Translations under genes and position numbers: made by a program
In this document: positions 1 through 7,281 of the stretch, one piece after another
Layout: each line of letters starts with the position of its first letter
How positions within the stretch are numbered: position 1 is the stretch's first letter
From: Salinactinospora qingdaonensis
Lineage (GTDB): Bacteria > Actinomycetota > Actinomycetes > Streptosporangiales > Streptosporangiaceae
Direction of reading: 5' to 3'
DNA length: 64,000 bases
Assembly (NCBI RefSeq): GCF_039539445.1
Contig: NZ_BAABDD010000012.1
Span: 1 to 64,000, forward strand
The notes under the pieces: generated by a model
Told to the model about the DNA's origin: nothing
What the model saw: only the letters and a program-made list of their open reading frames with translations
Databases searched by the model: none

Positions 1-55
1 GTAGTTCTCGGCCAAGTCGGCGTAGGCGTACCGACGGACTGGGGGTTCGTCGCAT
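1..55 (-). CDS. XRE-family (DUF5753-type) regulator, N-terminal fragment
   Basis: Only the first 18 codons lie in the window. Read on the minus strand from the ATG at 53-55 they give MRRTPSPSVRLRRLGREL. This is the usual opening of actinomycete helix-turn-helix regulators of the XRE/DUF5753 type, where the sequence leads into the first DNA-binding helices. The gene diverges from an RsbW-like ATPase at 288, a pairing that is common in actinomycetes, so the two may share regulation through the intergenic region. The call rests on a short stretch and on context. Confidence 0.55.
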   Translation of the reverse strand, partial: MRRTPSPSVRLRRLGREL

Positions 56-106
56 GGATCGCAGTTTAGACCCCTCCACTGGCTCTGGCATTTTCCAAAG
101 ATGCCC

Positions 107-135
107 TTGAGAATTGGCAAATGCCAGCTTATAGT
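107..135 (+). promoter_or_regulatory. Promoter with operator-like palindrome in the spacer
   Basis: TTGAGA (107-112) and TATAGT (130-135) are separated by 17 nt, a good vegetative sigma promoter reading toward the ATPase gene. The spacer carries the palindrome TGGCA-AA-TGCCA (115-126). A related TGGCATTT at 86-93 forms a wider inverted repeat with AAATGCCA at 119-126. A repressor bound here would block polymerase; the divergent XRE protein is the obvious but untested candidate. Confidence 0.5.
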
Positions 136-287
136 TTAGAGTGTAGCAAGTGATCAGCGCATCACCCTGGGTCAATGAGGGTCGCGCTACTGGGTGTCCG
201 CCCCTGTGTCCGGTGAACTTTGAGTCTTGCCGCGGGCGCCTGCACAACCCCTGGTCTGCTCCCGTGCCTGGAGGAGGAGTGTCTGTC

Positions 288-848
288 ATGCCCGCGCTTG
301 CCCCGATGCCGCCGCTGCCTGAGGTCACCGTCGCGTTGGACGCCTTGGTGCCGCCGCTGTATCGCCACTACTTCAACCGTCGTCCGGATCGGCCCTACTA
401 CCTGTACCGTCGCTACGACTTCCCGGGCTTGACCACGTTCCTGCCGCTGGTGCGGGCTTTCCTCGACACGTGCGCCGCCGAGCGGGGCGGGGAGTACCGT
501 TACCTGTTCGCGCTGCTGGGCACCGAACTGGCGAGCAACGCGATCGCCCACACCCACTCGGGGCGGCCCGGCGGCAACTATTCGCTGGTGGTGCGCCGCA
601 GCCAGGCCGGGTTGACGCTGACGTGCCGCGACGACGGCACAGACGATCCTCCCGCCTCGGAGTCGCGGCTGCGGGCGGGCTCGCTGGCGGCCTTCACCGA
701 CCCTCAGCCCGACTCCCGGTCGGGCACCGGCTTGGCGCTGGTGGATGCCTTGTCGTCCTCGTGGGGCGACAGCGGCCCGGGTGGCTTTCGCCGCGTGTGG
801 TTCCACTTGGCCTACGACTTGTCCGGTAGCGCTTGGCGCGACGCCTGA
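288..848 (+). CDS. RsbW-like ATP-binding protein (HATPase_c)
   Basis: This 186-aa protein is a stand-alone GHKL ATPase of the anti-sigma-factor kinase type. The N box is visible as ELASNAIAHTHSG and the G box as GTGLALVDALSSSWG. Such proteins in actinomycetes phosphorylate anti-anti-sigma partners or act as orphan regulators; the partner here is unknown. I chose the ATG at 288 because GAGGAGGAG lies just upstream at 271-279 and because the upstream in-frame extension (to 150) has no recognisable domain. It diverges from the XRE regulator, and a strong hairpin follows at 929-969. Confidence 0.8.
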   Translation: MPALAPMPPLPEVTVALDALVPPLYRHYFNRRPDRPYYLYRRYDFPGLTTFLPLVRAFLDTCAAERGGEYRYLFALLGTELASNAIAHTHSGRPGGNYSLVVRRSQAGLTLTCRDDGTDDPPASESRLRAGSLAAFTDPQPDSRSGTGLALVDALSSSWGDSGPGGFRRVWFHLAYDLSGSAWRDA

Positions 849-928
849 CCCGCTGGGTCCTTCGGCCGGACGCCCTTCCCCTTGCCGCTTCACCCTCCCC
901 CGGGGCGGCGGGCTGTCCGGCCTTTCCC

Positions 929-969
929 GGGGTGCGCCCCGTATCCGTGGAGGGGGCGGGGCGCACCCC
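929..969 (+). terminator. Hairpin terminator after the ATPase gene
   Basis: A perfect 12-bp stem (929-940 with 958-969) closes a 17-nt loop about 80 nt after the ATPase stop. There is no clear U-tract, as is common in high-GC actinomycetes. Confidence 0.55.
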
Positions 970-976
970 CATCACC

Positions 977-1052
977 GGCTGCCTGCTCGCGGCGAGGATG
1001 TCTGCTCGGCGATCCTCGCGGCCCAGGATCGCCGAGCAGACATCCTCGTGGC
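977..1052. repeat. 76-bp palindromic repeat, copy 1
   Basis: The unit contains a perfect 23-bp inverted repeat (994-1016 and 1025-1047) around an 8-nt loop. A second copy lies at 2106-2181 in the same orientation and differs at about two positions. The two copies flank the AbiEi/DUF559-like gene. This copy also sits between convergent genes and could serve as a bidirectional terminator. Confidence 0.8.
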
Positions 1053-1063
1053 GGGTATGGGGG

Positions 1064-2005
1064 TCAGCGTAGGGCGTGGGTGATGGTGGCGACGATGGCG
1101 GCGGGGTGGTCGAGGTCGCGCCAGCCGAAGCGTCGGAGTTTCAGGTGGGGGTAGGCGTTCAGGAGGGCGTTCTGCCGGTGCCGGTCGCCCACGATCGTCT
1201 GCGGTCGGCTGTGGGGTTCGGCGCCGTCGGCCTCGACGAGCAGCGGCCCGGCGTCCCACCACAGGTCGCCGTAGAGGGTGGTGCGTTCGCCGGACAGGGG
1301 CAGCGGATGCTGTAGGCCGTCAGGGGTGATCCCGGCGTCGACGCAGACCAGGCGCACCCGGGTCTCCAGCGGGCTCTGCGCTCGCGTGTCGGAGAGGCGC
1401 CACCATGCGGCGGAGGCGGCGTTGCCGCGGCGTCCGGTGTTGCCGCGGGGTAACCGTGCGAATTCGGCGTCGCCGACCAGTCCGAGGTTGCGGGCGGAGT
1501 CCATGAGCGACACGGCGGTCTCCCGGTCGACCTCCAGCACCACGTCGCGCAGGGTCCGCCCCGGGGTGGTCATCCGCAGGCCGTCCGCCGCGTGGATCTC
1601 GGTGTGGGCGATGGCGCGCTTATTGGTGCGCACCCCTGGCATGACCGGGCAGCGGGTCGCCCCAGGGAAGGCCAGGTGGATCTCCCGGCGGTCCCAGCGG
1701 GCCAGCCCCCGCATGCCCCACAGGCGGGCGGCGGTAGGGCCGCAGACCACACCCGTGGGGCCGGCCGCGAGTCGGGCGGCGAAGGCCATCACCCGCAGCC
1801 GCCCCTCGTCGCTGCCGGTATCGACCGGAAGACAAGCCACTGCGTACACGCCGGGGTGGCAGCGGCGCCACTCCCCACGGCGCAGCAGCGTTCTGATGCG
1901 GGTGTCGTCGAGCCCGTGACGCAGCGCCTGGCTGCGGGTGATCAGGCCGTACTGCCTGCCGGCTGTGGCGAGGATACCTCGCAGTGCAGATCCCGATATC
2001 GGCAT
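1064..2005 (-). CDS. AbiEi-like antitoxin / DUF559-type protein
   Basis: The 313-aa protein starts with MPISGSALRGILATAGRQ and a segment GLITRSQALRHGLDDTRI that looks like the winged-helix domain of actinomycete type IV toxin-antitoxin AbiEi-family proteins. The C-terminal part (LLVEADGAEPHSRPQ, then DRHRQNALL and LRRFGWRDL) resembles the Vsr-like DUF559 nuclease fold, with Asp and His residues in the expected places. I chose the ATG at 2005; an upstream in-frame start at 2122 adds only low-complexity residues and runs into repeat copy 2. No partner toxin (AbiEii nucleotidyltransferase) is adjacent. Function as antitoxin or nuclease is inferred from family resemblance only. Confidence 0.65.
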   Translation of the reverse strand: MPISGSALRGILATAGRQYGLITRSQALRHGLDDTRIRTLLRRGEWRRCHPGVYAVACLPVDTGSDEGRLRVMAFAARLAAGPTGVVCGPTAARLWGMRGLARWDRREIHLAFPGATRCPVMPGVRTNKRAIAHTEIHAADGLRMTTPGRTLRDVVLEVDRETAVSLMDSARNLGLVGDAEFARLPRGNTGRRGNAASAAWWRLSDTRAQSPLETRVRLVCVDAGITPDGLQHPLPLSGERTTLYGDLWWDAGPLLVEADGAEPHSRPQTIVGDRHRQNALLNAYPHLKLRRFGWRDLDHPAAIVATITHALR

Positions 2006-2105
2006 GCTTCCGACTGTGCCGACCCGCACCTCCGGCCGCCATCGCCTGCTTCCTGCCTGTGGACAACCCGCCGCCGGCGAGGTGGGGCAGCGAGGGCGGA
2101 TAGTA

Positions 2106-2181
2106 GGCTGCCTGCTCGCCACGAGGATGTCTGCTCGGCGATCCTCGCGGCCCAGGATCGCCGAGCAGACATCCTCGTGGC
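2106..2181. repeat. 76-bp palindromic repeat, copy 2
   Basis: This is the second copy of the unit at 977-1052. Here the inverted repeat is longer, a perfect 28 bp (2118-2145 with 2154-2181) around the same 8-nt loop. It lies between the start of the AbiEi-like gene and the amidase relic. Confidence 0.8.
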
Positions 2182-2217
2182 TGTTTCGTCCCCGAAATCT
2201 TCACCTCCGAGGTTTCC

Positions 2218-2445
2218 GTGCGCACTGAGGAGTACCCGCTGCTGTCGGCCCGCCGGATCGCCGCCGGGGACCTCGCGGCGCGCGAGGTGACAGCCACCGC
2301 CCTGGAGTGCATCGCCCACCCCGCCGTCAGCATCCCCGCCGGACGTACCCCCGCCGGGGGACCCGTCGGCCTCCACCTCGTCGCCCCGCCGGGCCGCGAA
2401 GCCGACCTGCTCGCCGTCGTCTCGGCCGCCGAAGCGCACGGGTGA
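2218..2445 (+). pseudogene. Amidase relic with internal deletion
   Basis: The 75-codon frame starts with a segment typical of amidase N-termini (LSARRIAAGDLAAREVTATAL). It continues directly into a typical amidase C-terminus (PAVSIPAGRTPAGGPVGLHL). The whole catalytic core (Lys, cis-Ser and Ser nucleophile region) is missing, so the two ends of a roughly 450-residue enzyme have been joined in frame. It cannot be an active amidase. It begins just after repeat copy 2. Confidence 0.6.
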
Positions 2446-2446
2446 T

Positions 2447-2500
2447 CCGCCGAATCCACCGAATCCACCGAATCCGCCGAATTCGTCGAGTCCGCCGAAT
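2447..2500. repeat. 9-bp tandem repeat, six units
   Basis: Six units of a CCGCCGAAT-like 9-mer follow the amidase relic directly (2447, 2456, 2465, 2474, 2483, 2492). The fifth unit is diverged. In an open frame this encodes Asn/Pro/Pro or Arg/Ile/His-type repeats, but no gene is evident here. Confidence 0.75.
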
Positions 2501-3545
2501 CCGCGGCTTCACGCTGGCGTGGTAGCGCTCCCACTCCGTCGAGCGTCTCACCTGGGACGGCGTAACGGGCCCCGCGGGCCGCTCCACGCCGCCGGTACGT
2601 CCACATTCGGCCAACACGCTGGGCAGACAAGCTGGTAGCTTTCGCTAGGCGGTTGCTGATCAAGCACACCACACCGGGTGTGAGCTGCGGGGGTATCGGC
2701 GCCTACCAGGCTGAGCTGCCCCGTCGGCGCGGCGCCGCCGTGTCGCGTCCCACGTCCCGTCTCTGGACAACGAGGTGACCCACCCCCGCATGCGTCTCCC
2801 CGTCGCCCAGCGGCAGGCCGCTACAGCGCGCCACCTTTGGTGGACGCAGCGCTGCGCGGCCTCGCCCCGACGTCTTGCCGCGCCTGCCCGGTGAGGGCGG
2901 CTACGACGGCAGGCACGCTCCCGCCATCCGGAGAGCGGCCGCCGTGTCGCGCGACGCCCTCACCCGCCGTTCCCTGTCCCCGTCAGCCGAGGAGGCGACC
3001 GTCGACGTCGAGATAGCAGGCGCCGACCTGAAACTCCTCACCCCCACAGCGCCAGGCCGGATGACTGCGCCGCGCAGCACTCCGCACGCTTTCCGCGCCA
3101 CCGGAGGGTGGATCGCCCCTACCGGCACCGGCTACCGTCTTCGGTACCGCTTCACAGCGCGGCAGCCGAGCGCAGAGCGTCGGTGGCCGAGCGAGCCACC
3201 GCGACCGCGCCGCCGTCACGCCGCCACCATGTCCACATCGTTCACCGCGCCGCCTCCGGCGACGGCGACGCGCTCCTCGAGGCACGCAGCCGGAGACGTC
3301 GCCCGCACCCGGCGCAGCCGCCGCCACCCCATCCCGACCGGGGCCACGCCTCGGGGCTCGCAGCGCCACACCGGCCGGCGGATCCACCCGCCCCGCATCC
3401 CTGTTCCACGCGACCGCACGCAGCTGAGGAACACGGCTCCGGAAAAAGCGTCGGTACCGGCATCGCCCGTCGACAACAGGGCAGCAGCCACATCACACAA
3501 CCGAACACCGCGACCAGACAACGACGTCAGACGGGGGGAACCCGC
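2501..3545. other. Intergenic, no gene recognised
   Basis: About 1 kb of GC-rich sequence. The open frames in it are rich in Arg, Pro and Ala and look like chance frames in high-GC DNA. I see no domain, RNA gene or strong structure. It includes the upstream region of the methyltransferase gene. Confidence 0.4.
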
Positions 3546-4559
3546 GTGTCCACCAGCGCGACCGATGACGCCATCGCCCGTGCCGCCGAGGCCGTGAGCG
3601 AGGAACACTACCGCGGCAGCGACGGCCAAGCCGCCCGCCATACCACCGACACCGCGGTTATCCTGCGCCGCCTGCGGCTCCTCGATCTCCAGCCCGGCCA
3701 GCGCGTGCTGGAGATCGGCACCGGATCGGGGATGTCGTCGGCGCTGCTGGCCGAGCTCACCGGCTCAGAGGGCCGTGTCGTCAGCGTCGACATCCTGGCC
3801 AACCTCACTGAGCGCGCCGCGCGCCTGCACGCGGAAGCCGGCTACACCACCGTTACCACCCTGGCCCGCGACGGGCTGTCCGGTGCCCCCGAGTACGCAC
3901 CGTTCGACCGGATCATCGCCTGGACCTCCCCGCCCCGCCTGCCCGACACCTGGCTCGCCCAGACGGCGCCCGGCGCGGTCATACTGCACCCGCTGCCCAC
4001 GGCGCGGCTGGTCTACTCGACGGCGCTGCTGCGCTGTGTCGTCGATGCCGAAGGGGTGCCCATCAAGCCCAGCGTGCACCGCGCCGACTGTGTGCGCATG
4101 GACGCCCCCTACCGGGAGGCGGCCGAGACCGACGCCGCCGACGCCGCCACAGAGCAGGGCTACGTCTCGGCCGAGTGGCTGCACGGGCGCGGCGGCACCC
4201 TCGCCCGCGACATCCTCAGCGGGCTACTGGAGGCTCCCCACAGCGAGGACACCTACCTCACCTGGCCTGAGTGCGACCATCTGCGCCCGTGGCTCATCGC
4301 CCGTAGACCCCACCGGCTGATCTCGGCCGGGCGCGGCAACGAGATCGGCTACGGTCTCGTCGACGGCGACAAGGGCGAGCACGTCGCCCTGTTCGTGCTG
4401 CTGCCCCGGCCGCGCCTCGTCGCCGACAGCGCCCACTCGCCCGCCCTGCACCGGCTGCGCGCCCTCATCGACGAGTGGCACGCCGATGGACAGCCCGCCA
4501 CCGACACCCACACCCCCGAGCTGCACCGCATCGAGGAGGGCTGGCGGATCTCCCTGTGA
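3546..4559 (+). CDS. PCMT-like SAM-dependent methyltransferase
   Basis: The 337-aa protein has a class I methyltransferase core near its N-terminus: GQRVLEIGTGSGMSSALLAE is motif I and GRVVSVDI the following acidic strand. The preceding segment (AVSEEHYRGSDGQAARHTTD) and the order of motifs fit the protein-L-isoaspartate O-methyltransferase family, followed by a C-terminal extension of about 150 residues of the kind seen in actinomycete PCMT-like tailoring enzymes. I chose the GTG at 3546 because of a GGGGGA ribosome site about 7 nt upstream; the longer open frame to 3108 is low-complexity. The substrate is unknown; no RiPP precursor was seen beside it. A hairpin overlaps the stop codon. Confidence 0.7.
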   Translation: MSTSATDDAIARAAEAVSEEHYRGSDGQAARHTTDTAVILRRLRLLDLQPGQRVLEIGTGSGMSSALLAELTGSEGRVVSVDILANLTERAARLHAEAGYTTVTTLARDGLSGAPEYAPFDRIIAWTSPPRLPDTWLAQTAPGAVILHPLPTARLVYSTALLRCVVDAEGVPIKPSVHRADCVRMDAPYREAAETDAADAATEQGYVSAEWLHGRGGTLARDILSGLLEAPHSEDTYLTWPECDHLRPWLIARRPHRLISAGRGNEIGYGLVDGDKGEHVALFVLLPRPRLVADSAHSPALHRLRALIDEWHADGQPATDTHTPELHRIEEGWRISL

Positions 4560-4572
4560 CCGGGAGATCCGC
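4544..4572 (+). terminator. Hairpin overlapping methyltransferase stop
   Basis: An 11-bp perfect stem (4544-4554 with 4562-4572) encloses the TGA stop codon in its 7-nt loop. Confidence 0.5.
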
Positions 4573-4597
4573 ACGGCCACCACGGCCGGCAGCGGAG

Positions 4598-4625
4598 GGT
4601 GGGGCGACGCTGCGGTCGCCCCACC
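4598..4625. terminator. Hairpin between convergent genes
   Basis: An 11-bp perfect stem (4598-4608 with 4615-4625) and 6-nt loop lie between the methyltransferase and the secreted-protein gene, which converge here. It could terminate both. Confidence 0.5.
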
Positions 4626-4685
4626 CCACAGCGGCGTCTCTGGTGGCCGTGCGTGGTCACCGCGTTTCAAACCAGCGTCGCGGCG

Positions 4686-4976
4686 CTAGTAGACGTAGAC
4701 GCTGTGCCCGTTGTAGAAGCGCTCCTCCTCGCCGGTGCCGACCTTGCCCAGCTTGCCCCCCGTGCAGTCGACGCTTGAGTAGACGTAGGCCGTCTTGTCG
4801 GTCAGGTTGTAGACGTGCAGCGGTGCGCTCTGACGATCGAAGCACCGTTTATCCGGTTCGTGGTATTTGCTGCCGTTGATGTACACGGTTCCCTGCGCGG
4901 CGTGGGCCGGGGCGGCGGAGAGGGTGAGGGCTCCGGTAGCGGCCAGGCAGCCCAGGAGAGACAGGACTCGACGCAT
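4686..4976 (-). CDS. Small secreted protein
   Basis: This 96-aa protein has a clear Sec signal peptide: MRRVLSLLGCLAATGALTLS followed by AAPAHAA, with likely cleavage after AHA. The mature part is about 68 residues with two cysteines (one near DKRCFDR, one in SVDCTGG) that could form a disulfide, and it ends in YNGHSVYVY. The pattern of N-x-T, dC-x-G and a C-terminal Ser-Val-x-Val strand resembles small secreted beta-proteins of the I36 inhibitor/crystallin-like type, but this is only a resemblance. The start at 4976 is supported by GGGAG about 8 nt upstream. Confidence 0.65.
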   Translation of the reverse strand: MRRVLSLLGCLAATGALTLSAAPAHAAQGTVYINGSKYHEPDKRCFDRQSAPLHVYNLTDKTAYVYSSVDCTGGKLGKVGTGEEERFYNGHSVYVY

Positions 4977-5240
4977 GATCACTCCCTTCAGGAGTTAACT
5001 AACTACTCTGAGTAATAGTTGTGACTGTAGGTCTTGGCCTGCCCTGCGCGCAATGCCTTATGGCCAAGCAGGGGCTCCGGGGCTCTGCCGGTCGGGTGTG
5101 GCAGGCGCCCGCAGCAGGGGCACCGACCGGGCACGGTGACGCCGACGGTTCTCCCGCTGACTACCCCGGACTGTCCCTCCAGCCAGGGCAGGCACCGCGG
5201 CCGGCGGCCCGAAAGCAACGGGGCGACGCCCGCCGCGGCG

Positions 5241-5275
5241 CCCCGTCCCGCGGTCGTTCCCGCCGCGGGACGGGG
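5241..5275 (-). terminator. Hairpin terminator of the DUF262-HipA operon
   Basis: A perfect 13-bp stem (5241-5253 with 5263-5275) lies just downstream of the last stop of the minus-strand operon at 5285. Confidence 0.6.
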
Positions 5276-5284
5276 CCGAGGCGT

Positions 5285-6022
5285 TCACCAGGGGGCGTCG
5301 GAGCGCTCGGCGACCTCGGCGGGGAAGAGTTCGATCTGGTTCTCCATGACGGGGACGGGCACCCAGGGCTTGTGCTCGGCGACGGCCCCCACGCACCCCT
5401 CCCACACCTGGTGTGCCTTCTCGGCTTCCTCGACCAGGTGTTGCAGTTTCGCCTTCTCCCGATCGGCGAGGTCGACCCGTTGCAGGTGGGCGGCGGTGAC
5501 GGCCGCGCGGCCGAACTCCTCGGCTTGCCACCCCACCCCCTGGAGGTAGTCCGCGCAGTGGTCGGCCTGGTCCGTCCAGACGTCCACCTTGTCCCTGAGG
5601 GCGTCGCTGCTGCCTGGATCTGCCGGCATGCCCTCGTTCAGCCGTTTCACGGGGGTGTCGGCGACGGTCGCGGCGGCGCCCTCGTCGTCGCCGTCGCGAA
5701 TCCAGACGAGTTCGGAGAGCCACCGCAGATCCACGGCGTTGAGTTCGGCGAAGGCGTCACGAAGTTCCGCCATCTGCTCATCGACATCGGGGAAGTCATG
5801 TTCCATGAGCAGCTCACCCAGCTCGGAGCAAGACTCCCGGATTCGGTCGACGATCTCGTCCATCCCCTCTTCGATCTCCGCGATCGACTGCGACAGCCGT
5901 TCCTCGATGCCTTCCAGGGTGTTCAGGCCGACCAGCCGCGGCTCCAGTTCGCGCAGGCGCCGTTCGGCGTTCTCCAACTCGGCGATTCGGCGGGAGAGGT
6001 CGGACTCCGGCGGTTCCGGCAC
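5285..6022 (-). CDS. Coiled-coil protein of unknown function
   Basis: The 245-aa acidic protein is mostly helical by eye. Residues about 5-50 show heptad-like Leu/Glu spacing (RRIAELENAERRLRELEPRL) and a second helical stretch follows (EEGMDEIVDRIRESCSELGE). No catalytic motif is visible. It is the last gene of the operon, 38 nt after the HipA-like kinase, and its GTG start has AGGAGA 5 nt upstream. A partner or structural role in the same complex is a reasonable inference from context. I do not recognise the family. Confidence 0.6.
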   Translation of the reverse strand: MPEPPESDLSRRIAELENAERRLRELEPRLVGLNTLEGIEERLSQSIAEIEEGMDEIVDRIRESCSELGELLMEHDFPDVDEQMAELRDAFAELNAVDLRWLSELVWIRDGDDEGAAATVADTPVKRLNEGMPADPGSSDALRDKVDVWTDQADHCADYLQGVGWQAEEFGRAAVTAAHLQRVDLADREKAKLQHLVEEAEKAHQVWEGCVGAVAEHKPWVPVPVMENQIELFPAEVAERSDAPW

Positions 6023-6060
6023 TGTGTCTCCTGAAGTTGTGGGGGAGGGGCGGGCAGGGT

Positions 6061-7281
6061 TCAGTTCCCGAATCGGACGTCGCGGATCAGGGGGAGCGAC
6101 TCCAGGCGGGCGTCGATGTGGGTGGCGACGAACCCTGGAACCGGCACCTCGCGTTTCACCTGGGGCCAGGTGTCGGTCAGCGCCGTCACGGTCTCGGCCA
6201 CCACGTCGCGCACCCGCTCGGGGGCCAGCCTCGCGCGCTGGGCCAGGTGGCCGAAGTGGCGCAGCGTCACCGTCCGGGCCACCTGCCCGCCGTTGACGGC
6301 GAAAGCCAGCCGGTCGTCACGGAACGAGGCGTCGGTGTCGGCGTAGGCCGACACCGACACCAGGTCGTAGGCGGGGGACAACCGCGCGGAACGCCCGTCG
6401 GGGTAGCGCAGCGTCCAGTTCTTCAAATGGGCGTCCAGGTTGCCCATCACCACCATCGCCGCCAGTCGGCGCAGGTAGTCGTCGAGATCTTGAGGGCACA
6501 GCGCCGCGACGACCCGGGCGATGCCGCTGTAGGAGGCGTTGTCGTACTTCGTGTCGACGGCGACCTCCCGTACCTGCGCCAGGTCCTCCTGGTGGACGCG
6601 CCCGCCGTCGAGGCGGTCGAAGCGGCGCACCGCCAGCGCCGTCTCCCCTTCCGCCGCCACCCCGTCGGGCAGGCCGTGCAGTTCGGCGGTGGGCACCAGC
6701 CGCGTCTGGGGAACCTCGATTCCGGCCAGCCGCGCCCAGGTCAGCATCGCGTGCTCGTTGCGGGGTACGTCGGCGAAGCGCCGGTCGGGCAGCTTCACGA
6801 TCCAGTTGCCGCCCTCGCCGGTCATCGGCAGCACCAGGCCCTTCTCCTCCCAGCGCATGGAGAACTTGGCCTGCACCCCCGCCAGTGAGAACCGCACCGG
6901 ATGGTCGTGGGTGCAGTCGCTGTCCTCGCCGGGCACGCTCAACTCGCCGATGTCGGCGTCGGCGACGACGCGCACCGCCCCCGGAAGATCCTCGCCGATG
7001 TAGCAGATCACCCGGAAGTCGTGGGGCCGGGCCATGCCCAGCTCGTGGCCGATGATGCGGCGCAGCCCGCTGCCGCGCTCGGGCAGCAGGTTGGCGAACC
7101 ACTCGGGTACCGAGCCGCTCGCGGTGCGCCGCTTGTGCGGGTCGGCTTCGAATCCCTGGCCCAGCACCGGATGGTCGGGGGCGCGGTCGGTGTAGTCGAA
7201 CCAGGTGTTGCCGTCGAGGTAGCCGAGGGTGCCCACCCGGCGGTCGCCGAGGAACACCCCGGCCGTGCGCTCGTCGCTCAT
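6061..7281 (-). CDS. HipA-like Ser/Thr kinase
   Basis: The 406-aa protein has the HipA layout: an N-terminal couple_hipA region with GVFLGDRRVGTLGYLDGNTW, then the ATP-binding loop FSLAGVQAKFSM, the catalytic segment GNLDAHLKNWTL (HxxxN-type loop with Asp and Asn), and the metal-binding LSPAYDLVS. Classical HipA phosphorylates glutamyl-tRNA synthetase and is held by HipB. No HipB-like HTH gene is next to it; instead it overlaps the upstream DUF262 gene by 4 nt (ATGA) and precedes a coiled-coil gene. The catalytic residues look intact. Whether it acts as a growth-arrest effector in a phage-defence unit is inference. Confidence 0.85.
   Translation of the reverse strand: MSDERTAGVFLGDRRVGTLGYLDGNTWFDYTDRAPDHPVLGQGFEADPHKRRTASGSVPEWFANLLPERGSGLRRIIGHELGMARPHDFRVICYIGEDLPGAVRVVADADIGELSVPGEDSDCTHDHPVRFSLAGVQAKFSMRWEEKGLVLPMTGEGGNWIVKLPDRRFADVPRNEHAMLTWARLAGIEVPQTRLVPTAELHGLPDGVAAEGETALAVRRFDRLDGGRVHQEDLAQVREVAVDTKYDNASYSGIARVVAALCPQDLDDYLRRLAAMVVMGNLDAHLKNWTLRYPDGRSARLSPAYDLVSVSAYADTDASFRDDRLAFAVNGGQVARTVTLRHFGHLAQRARLAPERVRDVVAETVTALTDTWPQVKREVPVPGFVATHIDARLESLPLIRDVRFGN

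Noticed and set aside
162..893. Long minus-strand open frame opposite the ATPase gene
   Set aside because: Shadow frame: rich in Arg/Gly/Val, no domain, while the plus-strand frame has clear HATPase motifs.
2447..2500. Short CRISPR-like array
   Set aside because: The units are 9 bp with no spacers; it is a simple tandem repeat.
3108..3545. Upstream part of the PCMT-like gene
   Set aside because: Low-complexity His/Arg/Pro-rich translation without domain; GTG 3546 has a ribosome site.
6061..7281. Classical hipBA toxin-antitoxin pair
   Set aside because: No HipB-like HTH gene adjoins; the neighbours are a DUF262 and a coiled-coil gene.
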